A stretch of DNA of 44,074 nucleotides from Candidatus Omnitrophota bacterium (lineage in GTDB: Bacteria; Omnitrophota; Omnitrophia; Omnitrophales; Aquincolibacteriaceae). Shown one piece after another: positions 8,368 to 16,320 of the stretch. A program made the position numbers and the translations under genes. The notes below the pieces were generated by a model that did no database searches, was not told the DNA's origin, and saw only the letters and a program-made list of their open reading frames with translations. The stretch is taken from NCBI GenBank assembly GCA_016196545.1, contig JACPXM010000007.1, positions 1 through 44,074 of the forward strand, read 5' to 3'. Within the stretch, counting starts at the first letter, position 1, and every line of letters starts with the position of its first letter.

Positions 8368-10805
8368 GACACACTTCCAATCAAAGCTTCCGCTTCCTTT
8401 GGAAGCACAAAATCCTTGAATTGCATGGGATGAACGGGTTTTGAGGCCTCTCCCCACGGATTCACAACTTTAGCTCTGGCCCTGGCCAAACGATCGAGCA
8501 GGCCTTTTTTTGTTTCCTCGGAAGCCAGGACTGTTTCGCGACGGATTTTTTCGAGGCCCACTCGCACCACAAAATCATAAGTCCGTTCGATGTACTCTCC
8601 ATTTTCACGATAATATTGAAAAAAGAGCAGTGCGGCCTCCAAAGCCTCTTCGGTTGTTTTGACAGTCACTAAAATATCCGCAGCCCGAACGATTTTTCCT
8701 GCCGCACCGCCGATGACAACCTGCCATCCGCCCTCCATTCCTACGAGCCCAATATCTTTGACCGTTGCTTCAGCACAGTTTCTTGGGCAACCCACCACCC
8801 CCATTTTGACTTTCGCTGGCGTGTAAAGGCCTTCCAAAAGAGTTTCGAGTTTGATTCCGGTCTCGATCGAGTTTTGAGTTCCGTAGCGGCAGAAATCCGT
8901 TCCCACACAGGATTTGACCATTCGCACAGCCTTGGCATACGCATGCCCGGATTTCATACCAAGATCCGCCCATACCTTGGGGAGATCCTCTTTTTTAATT
9001 CCGAGAAGGTCAATGCGCTGACTGCCCGTCACCTTGACCATTGGGACTTTGTATTTTTCCGCCACGTCGGCAATTTTGCGCAATTGTTCCGGACTTGTTA
9101 CGCCGCCATGCATGCGTGGAATCACAGAAAAAGTCCCGTCCCTCTGAATGTTCGCGTGCACGCGATCATTGATAAATCGAGCCGAGCGGTCTTCTTTGTG
9201 ATCTCCACAGTGAACTTCATCCACAATAAAACTTAAGGCGGGTTTACAAAAAGAACAACCGATGGCATTTCCGTAAATATCTAAAACATCCTGCACGGAT
9301 TTTAGTTTCTGCGTTTCAATCATCGTCCGGAGCTGCTCTTTGGGGAAAGGGACGCAGGCACATAACGTTTCCTTTTTCTCTTCCTGAAATTCAGAACCCA
9401 GTGCGGCCACCAAAATATCCTGAACAAGGCCGGCACAGGTGCCGCAACCCGAAGAAGCTTTCGTGCAGGCTTTCACTTGGGAAACAGTTTTACAGTCTTG
9501 ATCTTTGATCGCAGAAAGAATTTGTCCCTTCGAAACACCAATACATCCGCAAATGGTATCGGTATCCGCCCGCGACATCACATCCGAGGGAGATCCGCTA
9601 GCCGCCACTGACTCCCCAAAAAGAAGCCCTTTTCTCCCTTTGCTGATCAATTCCTTTTTTCGCATTAATTCAAGCAGCTTGTTTGCATCGGAGGCATCCC
9701 CAATCAAAATAGTTCCAATCACCCGGTCATGTTGAAACACAATTTTTTTATAAATACCCAACCCCTGATCTTGGTAAGCCGCGATTTCTTTGTCCGGTCC
9801 ATCCGCTTTAAAATCTCCGGCAGAGAAAAGTTCGATTCCCATAATTTTTAGTTTGGTTGCCAAAACGGAACCTTCATAAACCATCCCTTTGTCTCCCGTC
9901 ATAGTTGCTGCCAGCACTTTCCCTTGGTCATAAAGAGGCGCTACAAGACCGTAAACTTTGCCCCGGTGTTCAACGCATTCGCCAACCGCAAAAATACTCG
10001 GATCGTTTGTTTCCATCATGTCGTTCACAACGATTCCACGATTGACTTCTAAACCCGCTTTTTTTCCAAGTTCGACATTGGGCCGTATGCCGCACGCGAT
10101 CACAACCATATCGGTCTCGACCTGAGAGCCGTCTTTAAACAGAACCCCTTGAACATTTTCCTCCCCTAAAATCTGAGTCGTGTTTTTATTCAAAAGGATT
10201 GAAATCCCTAGTTTCTCAATCTCACGCTTGAGAAAATTTCCTCCAACTTCATCGAGCTGCACATCCATAAGCCGGTCCAGCAAATGCACAACAGTAACGG
10301 GTACTTTCTGATTCGAAATTCCGCGCGCAGCTTCAAGCCCCAAAAGGCCGCCGCCAATCACTAAAGCATGTTTCGAGGTTTTGCAGGCAGCGAGAATATT
10401 TTCCGTGTCCGCCATATTGCGGAAAGTAAACACACCTTTTTTATTAACTCCTTCAATAGGCGGAATGAAAGGATTGCTGCCGGTCGCTAAAAGCAAAAGA
10501 TCATATGAAAACGTTCGGCCATCTGCGGTATGAATAACTTTATTTTTAGGATCGACATCAATGACTTTAGCTTCCAAACAAAGCATAATTTCATTTTGCT
10601 CATACCATTCCTTACTATTAATGTAGATCTCGTTCAAATTTTTCTCGCCGGCAAGAACGGAGGAAAGGAGAATCCGGTTATAGTTGTAATAAGATTCTTC
10701 ACTTAAAACAGTGATTCTGAAATTGGGTTTTCTTTTCAGAATCTGATCCACGCAAGCAATGCCGGCCATTCCATTACCAACAACTATTAAATGTTTTTGT
10801 TCCAT
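8364..10805 (-). CDS. nirB: Nitrite reductase [NAD(P)H] large subunit
   Basis: 813-residue cytoplasmic enzyme for six-electron reduction of nitrite to ammonium with NAD(P)H. Domain order: FAD-binding (VVGNGMAGIACVDQIL at the N-terminus), NAD-binding (ALVIGGGLLGLEAARG), two BFD-like [2Fe-2S] regions (CGCIGVSKGQ...SGCGTC and CACVPFPKEQ...GCSFC), a ferredoxin-like sulfite/nitrite reductase half-domain, then the siroheme/[4Fe-4S] site with SCVGTDFCRYG and GCPRNCAEA. Length and order match NirB. The ATG has GGGAG upstream. It is the first structural gene after the ANTAR-controlled leader, so read-through of that terminator should decide expression of everything to pyk. The stop overlaps nirD. Confidence 0.96.
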   Translation of the reverse strand: MEQKHLIVVGNGMAGIACVDQILKRKPNFRITVLSEESYYNYNRILLSSVLAGEKNLNEIYINSKEWYEQNEIMLCLEAKVIDVDPKNKVIHTADGRTFSYDLLLLATGSNPFIPPIEGVNKKGVFTFRNMADTENILAACKTSKHALVIGGGLLGLEAARGISNQKVPVTVVHLLDRLMDVQLDEVGGNFLKREIEKLGISILLNKNTTQILGEENVQGVLFKDGSQVETDMVVIACGIRPNVELGKKAGLEVNRGIVVNDMMETNDPSIFAVGECVEHRGKVYGLVAPLYDQGKVLAATMTGDKGMVYEGSVLATKLKIMGIELFSAGDFKADGPDKEIAAYQDQGLGIYKKIVFQHDRVIGTILIGDASDANKLLELMRKKELISKGRKGLLFGESVAASGSPSDVMSRADTDTICGCIGVSKGQILSAIKDQDCKTVSQVKACTKASSGCGTCAGLVQDILVAALGSEFQEEKKETLCACVPFPKEQLRTMIETQKLKSVQDVLDIYGNAIGCSFCKPALSFIVDEVHCGDHKEDRSARFINDRVHANIQRDGTFSVIPRMHGGVTSPEQLRKIADVAEKYKVPMVKVTGSQRIDLLGIKKEDLPKVWADLGMKSGHAYAKAVRMVKSCVGTDFCRYGTQNSIETGIKLETLLEGLYTPAKVKMGVVGCPRNCAEATVKDIGLVGMEGGWQVVIGGAAGKIVRAADILVTVKTTEEALEAALLFFQYYRENGEYIERTYDFVVRVGLEKIRRETVLASEETKKGLLDRLARARAKVVNPWGEASKPVHPMQFKDFVLPKEAEALIGSVS

Positions 10806-10843
10806 TTTAGGCTCCCTCGTTCCCTATGAGCTTTTAAAAGCAA

Positions 10844-10879
10844 AAAGGCGTTCAACGAATCTATCCGCTGAACGCCTTT
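10844..10879 (-). terminator. Intrinsic terminator (attenuator) in the nirB leader
   Basis: On the minus strand a 14-bp stem (AAAGGCGTTCAGCG paired with CGTTGAACGCCTTT, one G-T pair) encloses an 8-base loop and is followed at once by TTTTT. It lies 39 bp before the nirB start and after the ANTAR gene. Its 5' arm contains the 3' half of the second hexaloop hairpin described next, so the two structures cannot form together. That is the classical layout for regulated antitermination. Confidence 0.9.
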
Positions 10880-10915
10880 GCTCAACTTTTGAACTGGAAC
10901 GCCGTTGCCCCAGTT
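10867..10915 (-). promoter_or_regulatory. ANTAR two-hexaloop antiterminator RNA (P1 and P2)
   Basis: P1 (10892-10915) has arms AACTGGGGC and GTTCCAGTT, 9 bp with two G-U pairs, around the six-base loop AACGGC. P2 (10867-10886) has arms GTTGAGC and GTTCAGC, 7 bp, around the six-base loop AAAGGC. Both loops have A at position 1 and G at position 4, the positions reported as conserved for ANTAR target RNAs. The hairpins are five bases apart. The 3' half of P2 is the 5' arm of the terminator. The gene directly upstream encodes an ANTAR protein. The pairing is read from sequence; protein binding is inferred from the family. Confidence 0.88.
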
Positions 10916-10953
10916 TTTCAAATTTTAAAAACGGGTTTTACTTGCTTGTTCGA

Positions 10954-11667
10954 CTAATTCGCAATTTCCTCCGATAAAATAATTGCTTCCGCAATATCCT
11001 TCAAAGAATGGCCTTTATCCATGCTCTGTTTTTGGAGTATCCTATAGGCTTCTGCCTCACTGATGGAGTGCCTCTTAATCAAAATACCTTTGGCACGCTC
11101 AATCCGCTTACGGGCTTCAAGTGCTTCAACTGCGGTAATCTTCTCTGTTAAAAGATTTGTGTTTTCAATCGCGACCGCGGCCTGATTGGCAACCCCAACG
11201 AGAAGCTGAATTTCCTCTTCGCCAAATTCATGTTCCGTTGTTGTATAACAGTTTAGGACCCCAATCACCCGGTTTTTTATCATCATGGGAACCGAAACAA
11301 GTGACCGTAAGCCCTCTGTTTTTGCAATTTCCGGATATTTGTAACCGCTTTCCGCGGTAACATCGCGTACTGTAATCGGAACTTTTTTCTGAACAACCCT
11401 TCCGACGACACTCTCACCGACTTTAATCGGAGGCTTGGTACGGTAATGCTCACTTAAACTTTGGGTGGCTTTAATCACAAGCTCCTGTTTTTCTTCATCC
11501 AATAACATGAGTGAACAAATTTTAGATCCCATGAGGTCTGCCGTCATTCCCACCACAAGCAAAAGAATTTCTTCAACGTAGCGGTTGGACGTAATAGCAC
11601 GGCTAACTTCATAAAGGAGATCGAATCCTTTATGCTTTTTTGACTTGAGGCCATCATATTCAGTCAT
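10954..11667 (-). CDS. GAF-ANTAR transcription antitermination regulator
   Basis: 237-residue cytoplasmic regulator. Residues about 20-165 form a GAF sensor domain (LLYEVSRAITSNRYVEEILLLV ... SLVSVPMMIKNRVIGVLNCY). A short coiled linker follows (LLTEKITAVEALEARKRIE), then the ANTAR RNA-binding domain (ERAKGILIKRHSISEAEAYRILQKQSM ... DIAEAIILSEEI). ANTAR proteins bind two-hexaloop RNA and stop terminator formation; such an RNA lies 40 bp downstream of this gene. NasR of Klebsiella does the same job with a NIT domain that senses nitrate and nitrite. Here the sensor is GAF, so the ligand cannot be read from sequence. It may be co-transcribed with the leader, since there is little room for a promoter between its stop and P1. 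Confidence 0.92.
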   Translation of the reverse strand: MTEYDGLKSKKHKGFDLLYEVSRAITSNRYVEEILLLVVGMTADLMGSKICSLMLLDEEKQELVIKATQSLSEHYRTKPPIKVGESVVGRVVQKKVPITVRDVTAESGYKYPEIAKTEGLRSLVSVPMMIKNRVIGVLNCYTTTEHEFGEEEIQLLVGVANQAAVAIENTNLLTEKITAVEALEARKRIERAKGILIKRHSISEAEAYRILQKQSMDKGHSLKDIAEAIILSEEIAN

Positions 11668-12306
11668 CGCTCACTATGGACCAGCTTTTCTGCTCAAATA
11701 CTTTTAATCTTTCAAAAGTCTTCACAAAAAGGTAACTAAAAAGGACATTTTTGTAAGAGAAGTCTGCTCTTTTCTCTCGTATGACTATTTATTGTAGGGA
11801 GTATGCCCCCTGATATACATAAATCATGCCAAATAATTTTATTTTTAGCCTTATCATCCTAAATCAAGGCCTTTTTCTTTCTGCCCCCCCCATTGAACAA
11901 CAACGATTTCAAGAACCTGCCTTATTGATCTCTTAAACACTTTGAGGGCAGGTTTCTGGGCAATTCCCAAATCAGTGGAAATAATTTCCTTTCTATAGGA
12001 AAGCACATGGAAATAGTTATTTTTTGCCTGGATAACTAAATATAATTATCTTTTGGAAGGAAATCAAAAGGTTGAAAAAAAAGTAAGAATACAACGCGGA
12101 AGCTAGGTCTTAGTTTTTGTAACTTCTTATTCATCAATGCCATACATAACAAGTCCGCATGTTTGGAATAAAAATCATACGGAGCTTTGTCCATCGGTCA
12201 GCCAAAAGTTTTAATGCTGACTTTTAATGGTTTATCTTGTGTGTTCATGAGTAGTTAGTAAAATTTATTGAGTTTGTCGAGCCGATGAATTCACATGACT
12301 GTGACT
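11668..12306. other. 640-bp gene-free interval upstream of the ANTAR gene
   Basis: No convincing ORF is found on either strand. The stretch is AT-rich, with a run of eight C near 11884. It has an 8-bp inverted repeat, AACCTGCC (11914-11921) and GGCAGGTT (11947-11954), with a 25-base loop and no T tract. A TTGATT-N17-TATATT promoter candidate for the minus strand is listed separately. The part nearest the accessory gene pair (12100-12306) resembles nothing I can name. Confidence 0.5.
12039..12067 (-). promoter_or_regulatory. Possible sigma-70 promoter for the ANTAR/nitrate operon
   Basis: TTGATT, a 17-base spacer, then TATATT on the minus strand; these match 4/6 and 5/6 of the consensus. It is 370 bp from the ANTAR start, which would imply a long leader. 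A second -10-like TACAAT lies nearer the gene but has no -35. The interval is AT-rich, so chance is possible. Confidence 0.3.
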
Positions 12307-13086
12307 TCACTTAAGAATTCTAACAATTTCCGCAAGAAAAACATCTACATCATGTGAAAAATTGACTTGGGTTCTGTTCGGCAATACTTCTTTTTTTCTG
12401 ATCTGGCAATGAAGGTGCTGATCTGCGATTTTCCGAGATGAATTCTCAAGATGCTGCATTGATTCTCGAAATGATTTGGATCCACCGTAATTAGAAGCGA
12501 CCTGAGCAAAGGTTTTCTGTCCAAAAATCGGCGGCACATGATCAATGACTGCTCGAGTCAGTTGAATGACTGATATATAAGATTCGTTTTGAAATGCTAG
12601 ATTTATTTCTTTTAAAATCTGGAGAAGCCTTGATAAATCAAAATCAGAATGCCTTAAAGCCTTTAACTGCTGCATTCGATCGTAATTGATAAAAGAATCG
12701 TGAGAAGGCCCTTTAAGTTGTCCGTGTGGTTGTTCTGGCAAATCACCTGATTCATAAATACCGATTGCTTTATTTAGAGCATCTAAAATACTATCTGGCG
12801 GAACAGCGTAAGGACCGCCTTCGTTGTGAAACATATCGTCTATCAAATCCATGCTGAAAAGGAACCCACCAGCTACAGGTGCTGCCCTACCAGACATACG
12901 GGTAGGCACATTAGCATTACTCAGATATTTTTTCATTTTCGTCGATTGCCTTGTAATCGCTTCTCTAATTGTTTTTAGCTGTTCTTCGGAGACGGAACTA
13001 TAGTGATCGAATCTATGTTGAAAATACAAAGAGACATTTTTTTTAAAATTATCTATTTCTGAGATTATCTTTTTATATTCAGTCAT
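12307..13086 (-). CDS. Accessory protein with a recurrent uncharacterised C-terminal domain
   Basis: 259 residues, soluble, no signal peptide. I cannot give a function. The C-terminal half (LLQILKEINLAFQNESY, then IDHVPPIFGQKTFAQVASNYGG, SFRESMQHLENSSRKIADQHLH and VDVFLAEIVRILK) is a pattern I recognise from many short uncharacterised proteins in bacterial accessory regions. The N-terminal half is helical and has an unusual small-residue patch (SGRAAPVAGGFLF). Its ATG shares an ATGA with the stop of the upstream RES-like gene, so the two are translated together and probably work together. Base composition is more AT-rich than the flanking operons, which suggests transfer. A toxin-partner or defence role is only a guess. 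Confidence 0.7.
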   Translation of the reverse strand: MTEYKKIISEIDNFKKNVSLYFQHRFDHYSSVSEEQLKTIREAITRQSTKMKKYLSNANVPTRMSGRAAPVAGGFLFSMDLIDDMFHNEGGPYAVPPDSILDALNKAIGIYESGDLPEQPHGQLKGPSHDSFINYDRMQQLKALRHSDFDLSRLLQILKEINLAFQNESYISVIQLTRAVIDHVPPIFGQKTFAQVASNYGGSKSFRESMQHLENSSRKIADQHLHCQIRKKEVLPNRTQVNFSHDVDVFLAEIVRILK

Positions 13087-13712
13087 TTGGCGTTAGCTGG
13101 GTCAACTCGTTCTTTCAAAAAGGTATTCTGAAAGTCTTCGATCCAATCAGGAAACATTACCGCATTATATTCGTTCTTATCTTCAAAGCTTTCATACCGA
13201 AGAGCCTTGATATGCTTTCCATAAAACTTTTTCCATATGCCTTCCCTGTCTTCGTTTATGTATGGCTTCGGAACACCCTCTGCAGCACATATCGAATCCA
13301 TATCTATAGCGTCAATACTGGTCTTTAAGGTCAGCTTCCAAAGAACTTTGTTTTTGGCATCACTCTCTTGAAGAGCGACATGAACTTTATACGTAACGCA
13401 AGTACTCGCAGTCCCTACGCCGATTGCCTGCCCATTCTCATATAACGATGCAAACTCCTTGGGACCAGGATATTGTGAAGGTTGTGAGGAAAACCTGGAG
13501 TATAGACCGCTTGGAATAACTGGGTCTATACCGTCATCCACAACTCTATAAAAAATTGTCCCCGCTTGCATAGTCATTTTGTGTAGGTTTAAGTCAATCT
13601 TATCGATATCGATGTCGCTCAAATTCTTATGCATAGGTCTTCCCAATAAACGCCGCAACCCCTTCCGCCAAAGCTTGGCAAACCTGTATTGCATTCGAAA
13701 TATGATGGTCAT
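13083..13712 (-). CDS. RES-like domain protein (possible NAD-acting effector)
   Basis: 209 residues, soluble. From residue about 50 the order of features resembles RES-domain NAD+ phosphorylase toxins: TIFYRVVDDG at the start, SGLYSRFSS and ASLYENGQA in the middle, and ALRYESFEDKNEYNAVMFPDW near the end, matching the usual G-x-Y-x-S...N-x-V-x-F closing block. The glutamate normally found after the LY motif is not obvious, so it may be inactive, divergent or a different family. The first 28 residues are strongly basic and may not be translated. An ATG at 13628, with GGGAAGA upstream, gives a start at MHKNLSDIDIDK. No Xre-type antitoxin is present; the coupled partner is the unknown gene downstream. 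Confidence 0.5.
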   Translation of the reverse strand: MTIIFRMQYRFAKLWRKGLRRLLGRPMHKNLSDIDIDKIDLNLHKMTMQAGTIFYRVVDDGIDPVIPSGLYSRFSSQPSQYPGPKEFASLYENGQAIGVGTASTCVTYKVHVALQESDAKNKVLWKLTLKTSIDAIDMDSICAAEGVPKPYINEDREGIWKKFYGKHIKALRYESFEDKNEYNAVMFPDWIEDFQNTFLKERVDPANAK

Positions 13713-13794
13713 CCGAAAGTTTTGATACTGTCACGCAGCGGCCTAATTCCCTTATTCTGGACAATCATTTTTCTATTTTGATTCCTCCTCACTT

Positions 13795-15006
13795 TCATGG
13801 ATATTTTGAGTAAGCCAAGCTAAGGCCGGCCAGATACCAAAATGCCATCACCGACGGGGCATTGTGCATCACGGTATCGACCATGGCAAAGAGCAAAAAA
13901 TTGAGGGCGCCGGCAAAAAGCCCGAGGCGGAGGATGCGTGCGGATTCCGGCTCCTGAGGATTTTTTCGAAAATGAATTGCGAAAAGCCGCAGCAAGAATA
14001 AAACAAAACAGAGAAGGCCCGGGAGCCCGATTTCCGCGGCCATTTGCAAATAGCCATTGTGCGCATAGTAATTTCTGACACGCCAGTTTTGTGTCATGTC
14101 GTATTTGGTATGTGCCTTTGCATAGGTGTTGATTCCGGTTCCAAAGACCGGGCGGGCTTTAATGACTTGAAGGGCGCGGTCCCAAAGCACCTGGCGCTCA
14201 ACCACCGACTGCTCCGCGCCGTGCTGATCCAAATGGATCATCATTCTCTTGGGAACAAAGGTCACAAGCACCGTACAGACAATGATCCCTGCGCCCAGCC
14301 ATTTCCATTTCCTCAAATAAATAAGCATCAAAAAAAGCCCGGCACCAAAGGCCAAGACCGCCCCTCGGGATCGTGTCAAGAATAATAGGGTGCAAGCCAA
14401 AAAAAATAAAATCCACGAAATCCACAACGCTGGCCCTTTTTTACCCTTTGTCTTATGCAGCGCCAATGCAAAAAGGAACGGGGCTGTGCTGATGAGATAA
14501 GAAGCAAATAACCCATAGCTTTTAAAGGATGCTGAAACACGCGGCCGCGAATCCATGATTTCAGCCATATAGCCGCGAAGAAGGTCCGTCCCCGCAAAAT
14601 ACTGATAACATCCGTCCGCGACAAGCACACCATAAAAGAGAAGAAACACGGTTTCAAGCACGGGCCGCCGACCAGCCTCTGCAAAAAATTCGGCAGCCAT
14701 CCAAAAAATCGCAACGTGCTGGAGCATTTTCAAAAGGCCGCGGAAACTTTCAGAGGGAAAATCCGAAAGAACTGCGGAAAAAACCGCTGCCACAAACCAA
14801 AACCCGAGAAAGAGCTTAATTTGGGGATCCAGGCGAATCCTATAATCCTTCTTCTTTCTTTTCCAAACCAGGAAGAAAAAAAGCGCGAGGACAAAGGCAA
14901 TTTCGACAAGCGCGGTGGAAAACGCAAGACCCGCCCAAAGCGCAAGAAGCGAGGCGGTCATTAAATTGATTTGCAGCTTTGCAGGTTTTATCCAAACCGT
15001 GGTCAT
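13795..15006 (-). CDS. O-antigen ligase/polymerase family membrane protein (Wzy_C)
   Basis: About 403 residues with ten or more hydrophobic segments. The family hallmarks are LTRSRGAVLAFGAGLF and a large loop with VIKARPVFGTGINTYAKAH followed by YYAHNGYLQMAAEIGLPG, where the H-N-x-Y-L segment is conserved in WaaL/Wzy_C proteins. It acts at the periplasmic face of the inner membrane, joining or polymerising lipid-linked O-polysaccharide. Ligase and polymerase cannot be told apart here. The track ORF starts at a TTG (15042); I prefer the ATG at 15006, which has TGGAGG just upstream, though its spacing is short. It stands alone, with no other glycan genes beside it. Confidence 0.85.
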   Translation of the reverse strand: MTTVWIKPAKLQINLMTASLLALWAGLAFSTALVEIAFVLALFFFLVWKRKKKDYRIRLDPQIKLFLGFWFVAAVFSAVLSDFPSESFRGLLKMLQHVAIFWMAAEFFAEAGRRPVLETVFLLFYGVLVADGCYQYFAGTDLLRGYMAEIMDSRPRVSASFKSYGLFASYLISTAPFLFALALHKTKGKKGPALWISWILFFLACTLLFLTRSRGAVLAFGAGLFLMLIYLRKWKWLGAGIIVCTVLVTFVPKRMMIHLDQHGAEQSVVERQVLWDRALQVIKARPVFGTGINTYAKAHTKYDMTQNWRVRNYYAHNGYLQMAAEIGLPGLLCFVLFLLRLFAIHFRKNPQEPESARILRLGLFAGALNFLLFAMVDTVMHNAPSVMAFWYLAGLSLAYSKYP

Positions 15007-15042
15007 GAGCCTCCATTTTCGCCAAACTTTCCTCGCTGTCAA

Positions 15043-15247
15043 TCCTCGATTTGCCTAGTATTTTACATTTTGACTGTTTCTCAAGAACCTGCCTCCTCGC
15101 CCTCCCCCACACCCGGTGTGTCGACGGTTCCTACACCCAACCACCCTGACACCCGGTGTGAAATGCTTTTACACACCGGGTGTAGGAGAGGTGCGGCTAT
15201 TGTCAACAACCTGCTGCCGTCAGATAGACGCCCATGCAGGGTTTTTC
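15043..15247. other. Divergent intergenic region between the O-antigen ligase and the DHS-like gene
   Basis: No gene. It contains three copies of the palindrome ACACCSGGTGT, listed separately, and one half-site-like CTACACCC. The first 60 bp next to the ligase gene are AT-rich and probably hold its promoter, but no convincing -35/-10 pair stands out. Confidence 0.6.
15109..15183. repeat. Three ACACC-S-GGTGT palindromes, two forming a long hairpin
   Basis: Perfect odd-centred palindromes ACACCCGGTGT at 15109-15119 and 15149-15159, and the reverse complement form ACACCGGGTGT at 15173-15183. Centre-to-centre distances are 40 and 24 bp. The second and third also pair with each other as a 12-bp perfect stem (ACACCCGGTGTG against CACACCGGGTGT) with an 11-base loop. 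They sit between divergent genes, so they could be operator sites or a REP-like element. Confidence 0.85.
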
Positions 15248-15277
15248 TTGAAGCACAATGAACACAAGCTTTATAAT
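15248..15277 (+). promoter_or_regulatory. Sigma-70 promoter of the deoxyhypusine-synthase-like gene
   Basis: TTGAAG, an 18-base spacer, then a perfect TATAAT on the plus strand, 28 bp before the ATG. It is followed by AAGGAGGA as ribosome binding site. This is one of the clearest housekeeping promoters in the window. Confidence 0.75.
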
Positions 15278-15304
15278 GACAGTATTTTAACCAAGGAGGA
15301 CCGT

Positions 15305-16318
15305 ATGGCGACTGTGGCTCAGAAAACAAAGAAAAAGGTCTCTGAAAGGGGCGGGGCGATCAAAAATTTTATCAAGCATCACTTCCGCCACTTTAATGCG
15401 GCCGTCATCGTGGATGCTGCCGAGGCCTGGGTCCAATATTTGGAAGACGGCAACAAAATGTTTTTCACCATGGCGGGCGCCATGAGCACGGGCGAACTCG
15501 GGCTTTCGCTTGCGGAAATGATTCGCCAAAATAAAATTCACGGCATTTGCACCACGGGCGCTAATCTCGAAGAAGATATTTTTAATCTTGTGGCCCATGA
15601 TTTTTATAAGCGGGTTCCCCAATACCGCAACCTTACGCCGAAAGAAGAATTAGAACTTCGGGACAAAGGGTTAAATCGTGTCACCGATACTTGCATTCCG
15701 GAAGAAGAAGCAATGCGAAGGATTGAACGGGAGGTGCTCAAATTCTGGCAAAAGGCAGATCAAGAAAAGAAGCGCTGTTTTCCTTACGAATATATGTATC
15801 AGCTCTTGAGAAGCGGCGCCATTGAAAAATGGTATCAAATTGATCTCAAAGATTCGTGGGTCGCAGCCGCGTGTGAAAAAAACTTGCCGATTTTTACTCC
15901 GGGCTGGGAAGATTCCACCCTCGGTAATATCTTTGTCGCCAATGTCAGACGCAAGGAGGTGTCCGAGTTTCACGTCGTAAAATCCGGCGTCGAGCAAATG
16001 GATTTTCTGATTGATTGGTACAAGCAAAATACGAAAACCGGAAGTCTTGGTTTTTTTCAAATCGGCGGAGGCATTGCAGGTGACTTTCCAATTTGCGTGG
16101 TCCCGTTGATTCAGCAGGATTTAAAGGAAAACTGCAAACTCTGGGGCTATTTTTGTCAAATTTCCGACAGTACGACCTCTTACGGTTCTTACAGCGGCGC
16201 TGTCCCCAATGAGAAAATCACCTGGGGCAAGCTCGACATCAACACCCCACGTTTCATCATTGAATCAGACGCCACCATCGTCGCTCCCCTCGTCTTCGCC
16301 TATGTCCTCGGACAATAA
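15305..16318 (+). CDS. Deoxyhypusine-synthase-like protein (probable polyamine aminobutyltransferase)
   Basis: The true start is the ATG at 15305, 6 bases after AAGGAGGA; the track ORF upstream of it runs through the palindromes. The protein is 337 residues. Family features include FTMAGAMSTGELG, ICTTGANLEEDIFN, IFTPGWEDSTLGN, FQIGGGIAGDFPI and YGSYSGAVPNEKITWGK. The WGK lysine (about K309) matches the catalytic lysine that forms the enzyme-substrate imine. Bacteria have no eIF5A to modify, so the likely reaction is transfer of aminobutyl from spermidine to a polyamine such as putrescine, giving homospermidine. Substrate is inference. It is monocistronic and ends just before a palindromic terminator-like sequence. 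Confidence 0.88.
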   Translation: MATVAQKTKKKVSERGGAIKNFIKHHFRHFNAAVIVDAAEAWVQYLEDGNKMFFTMAGAMSTGELGLSLAEMIRQNKIHGICTTGANLEEDIFNLVAHDFYKRVPQYRNLTPKEELELRDKGLNRVTDTCIPEEEAMRRIEREVLKFWQKADQEKKRCFPYEYMYQLLRSGAIEKWYQIDLKDSWVAAACEKNLPIFTPGWEDSTLGNIFVANVRRKEVSEFHVVKSGVEQMDFLIDWYKQNTKTGSLGFFQIGGGIAGDFPICVVPLIQQDLKENCKLWGYFCQISDSTTSYGSYSGAVPNEKITWGKLDINTPRFIIESDATIVAPLVFAYVLGQ

Positions 16319-16320
16319 AC

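Noticed and set aside
12120-12260. Integron attC-like look of the sequence near the accessory pair
   Set aside because: No proper GTTRRRY core pair or imperfect palindrome was found, and there is no integrase in the window.
11909-15094. Shared 14-mer TCAAGAACCTGCCT at 11909 and 15081
   Set aside because: A few 14-base matches are expected by chance in 44 kb, and the flanks do not align.
15109-15183. CRISPR-like reading of the ACACCSGGTGT copies
   Set aside because: Units are only 11 bp, spacing is unequal and one copy is inverted; no cas genes are present.
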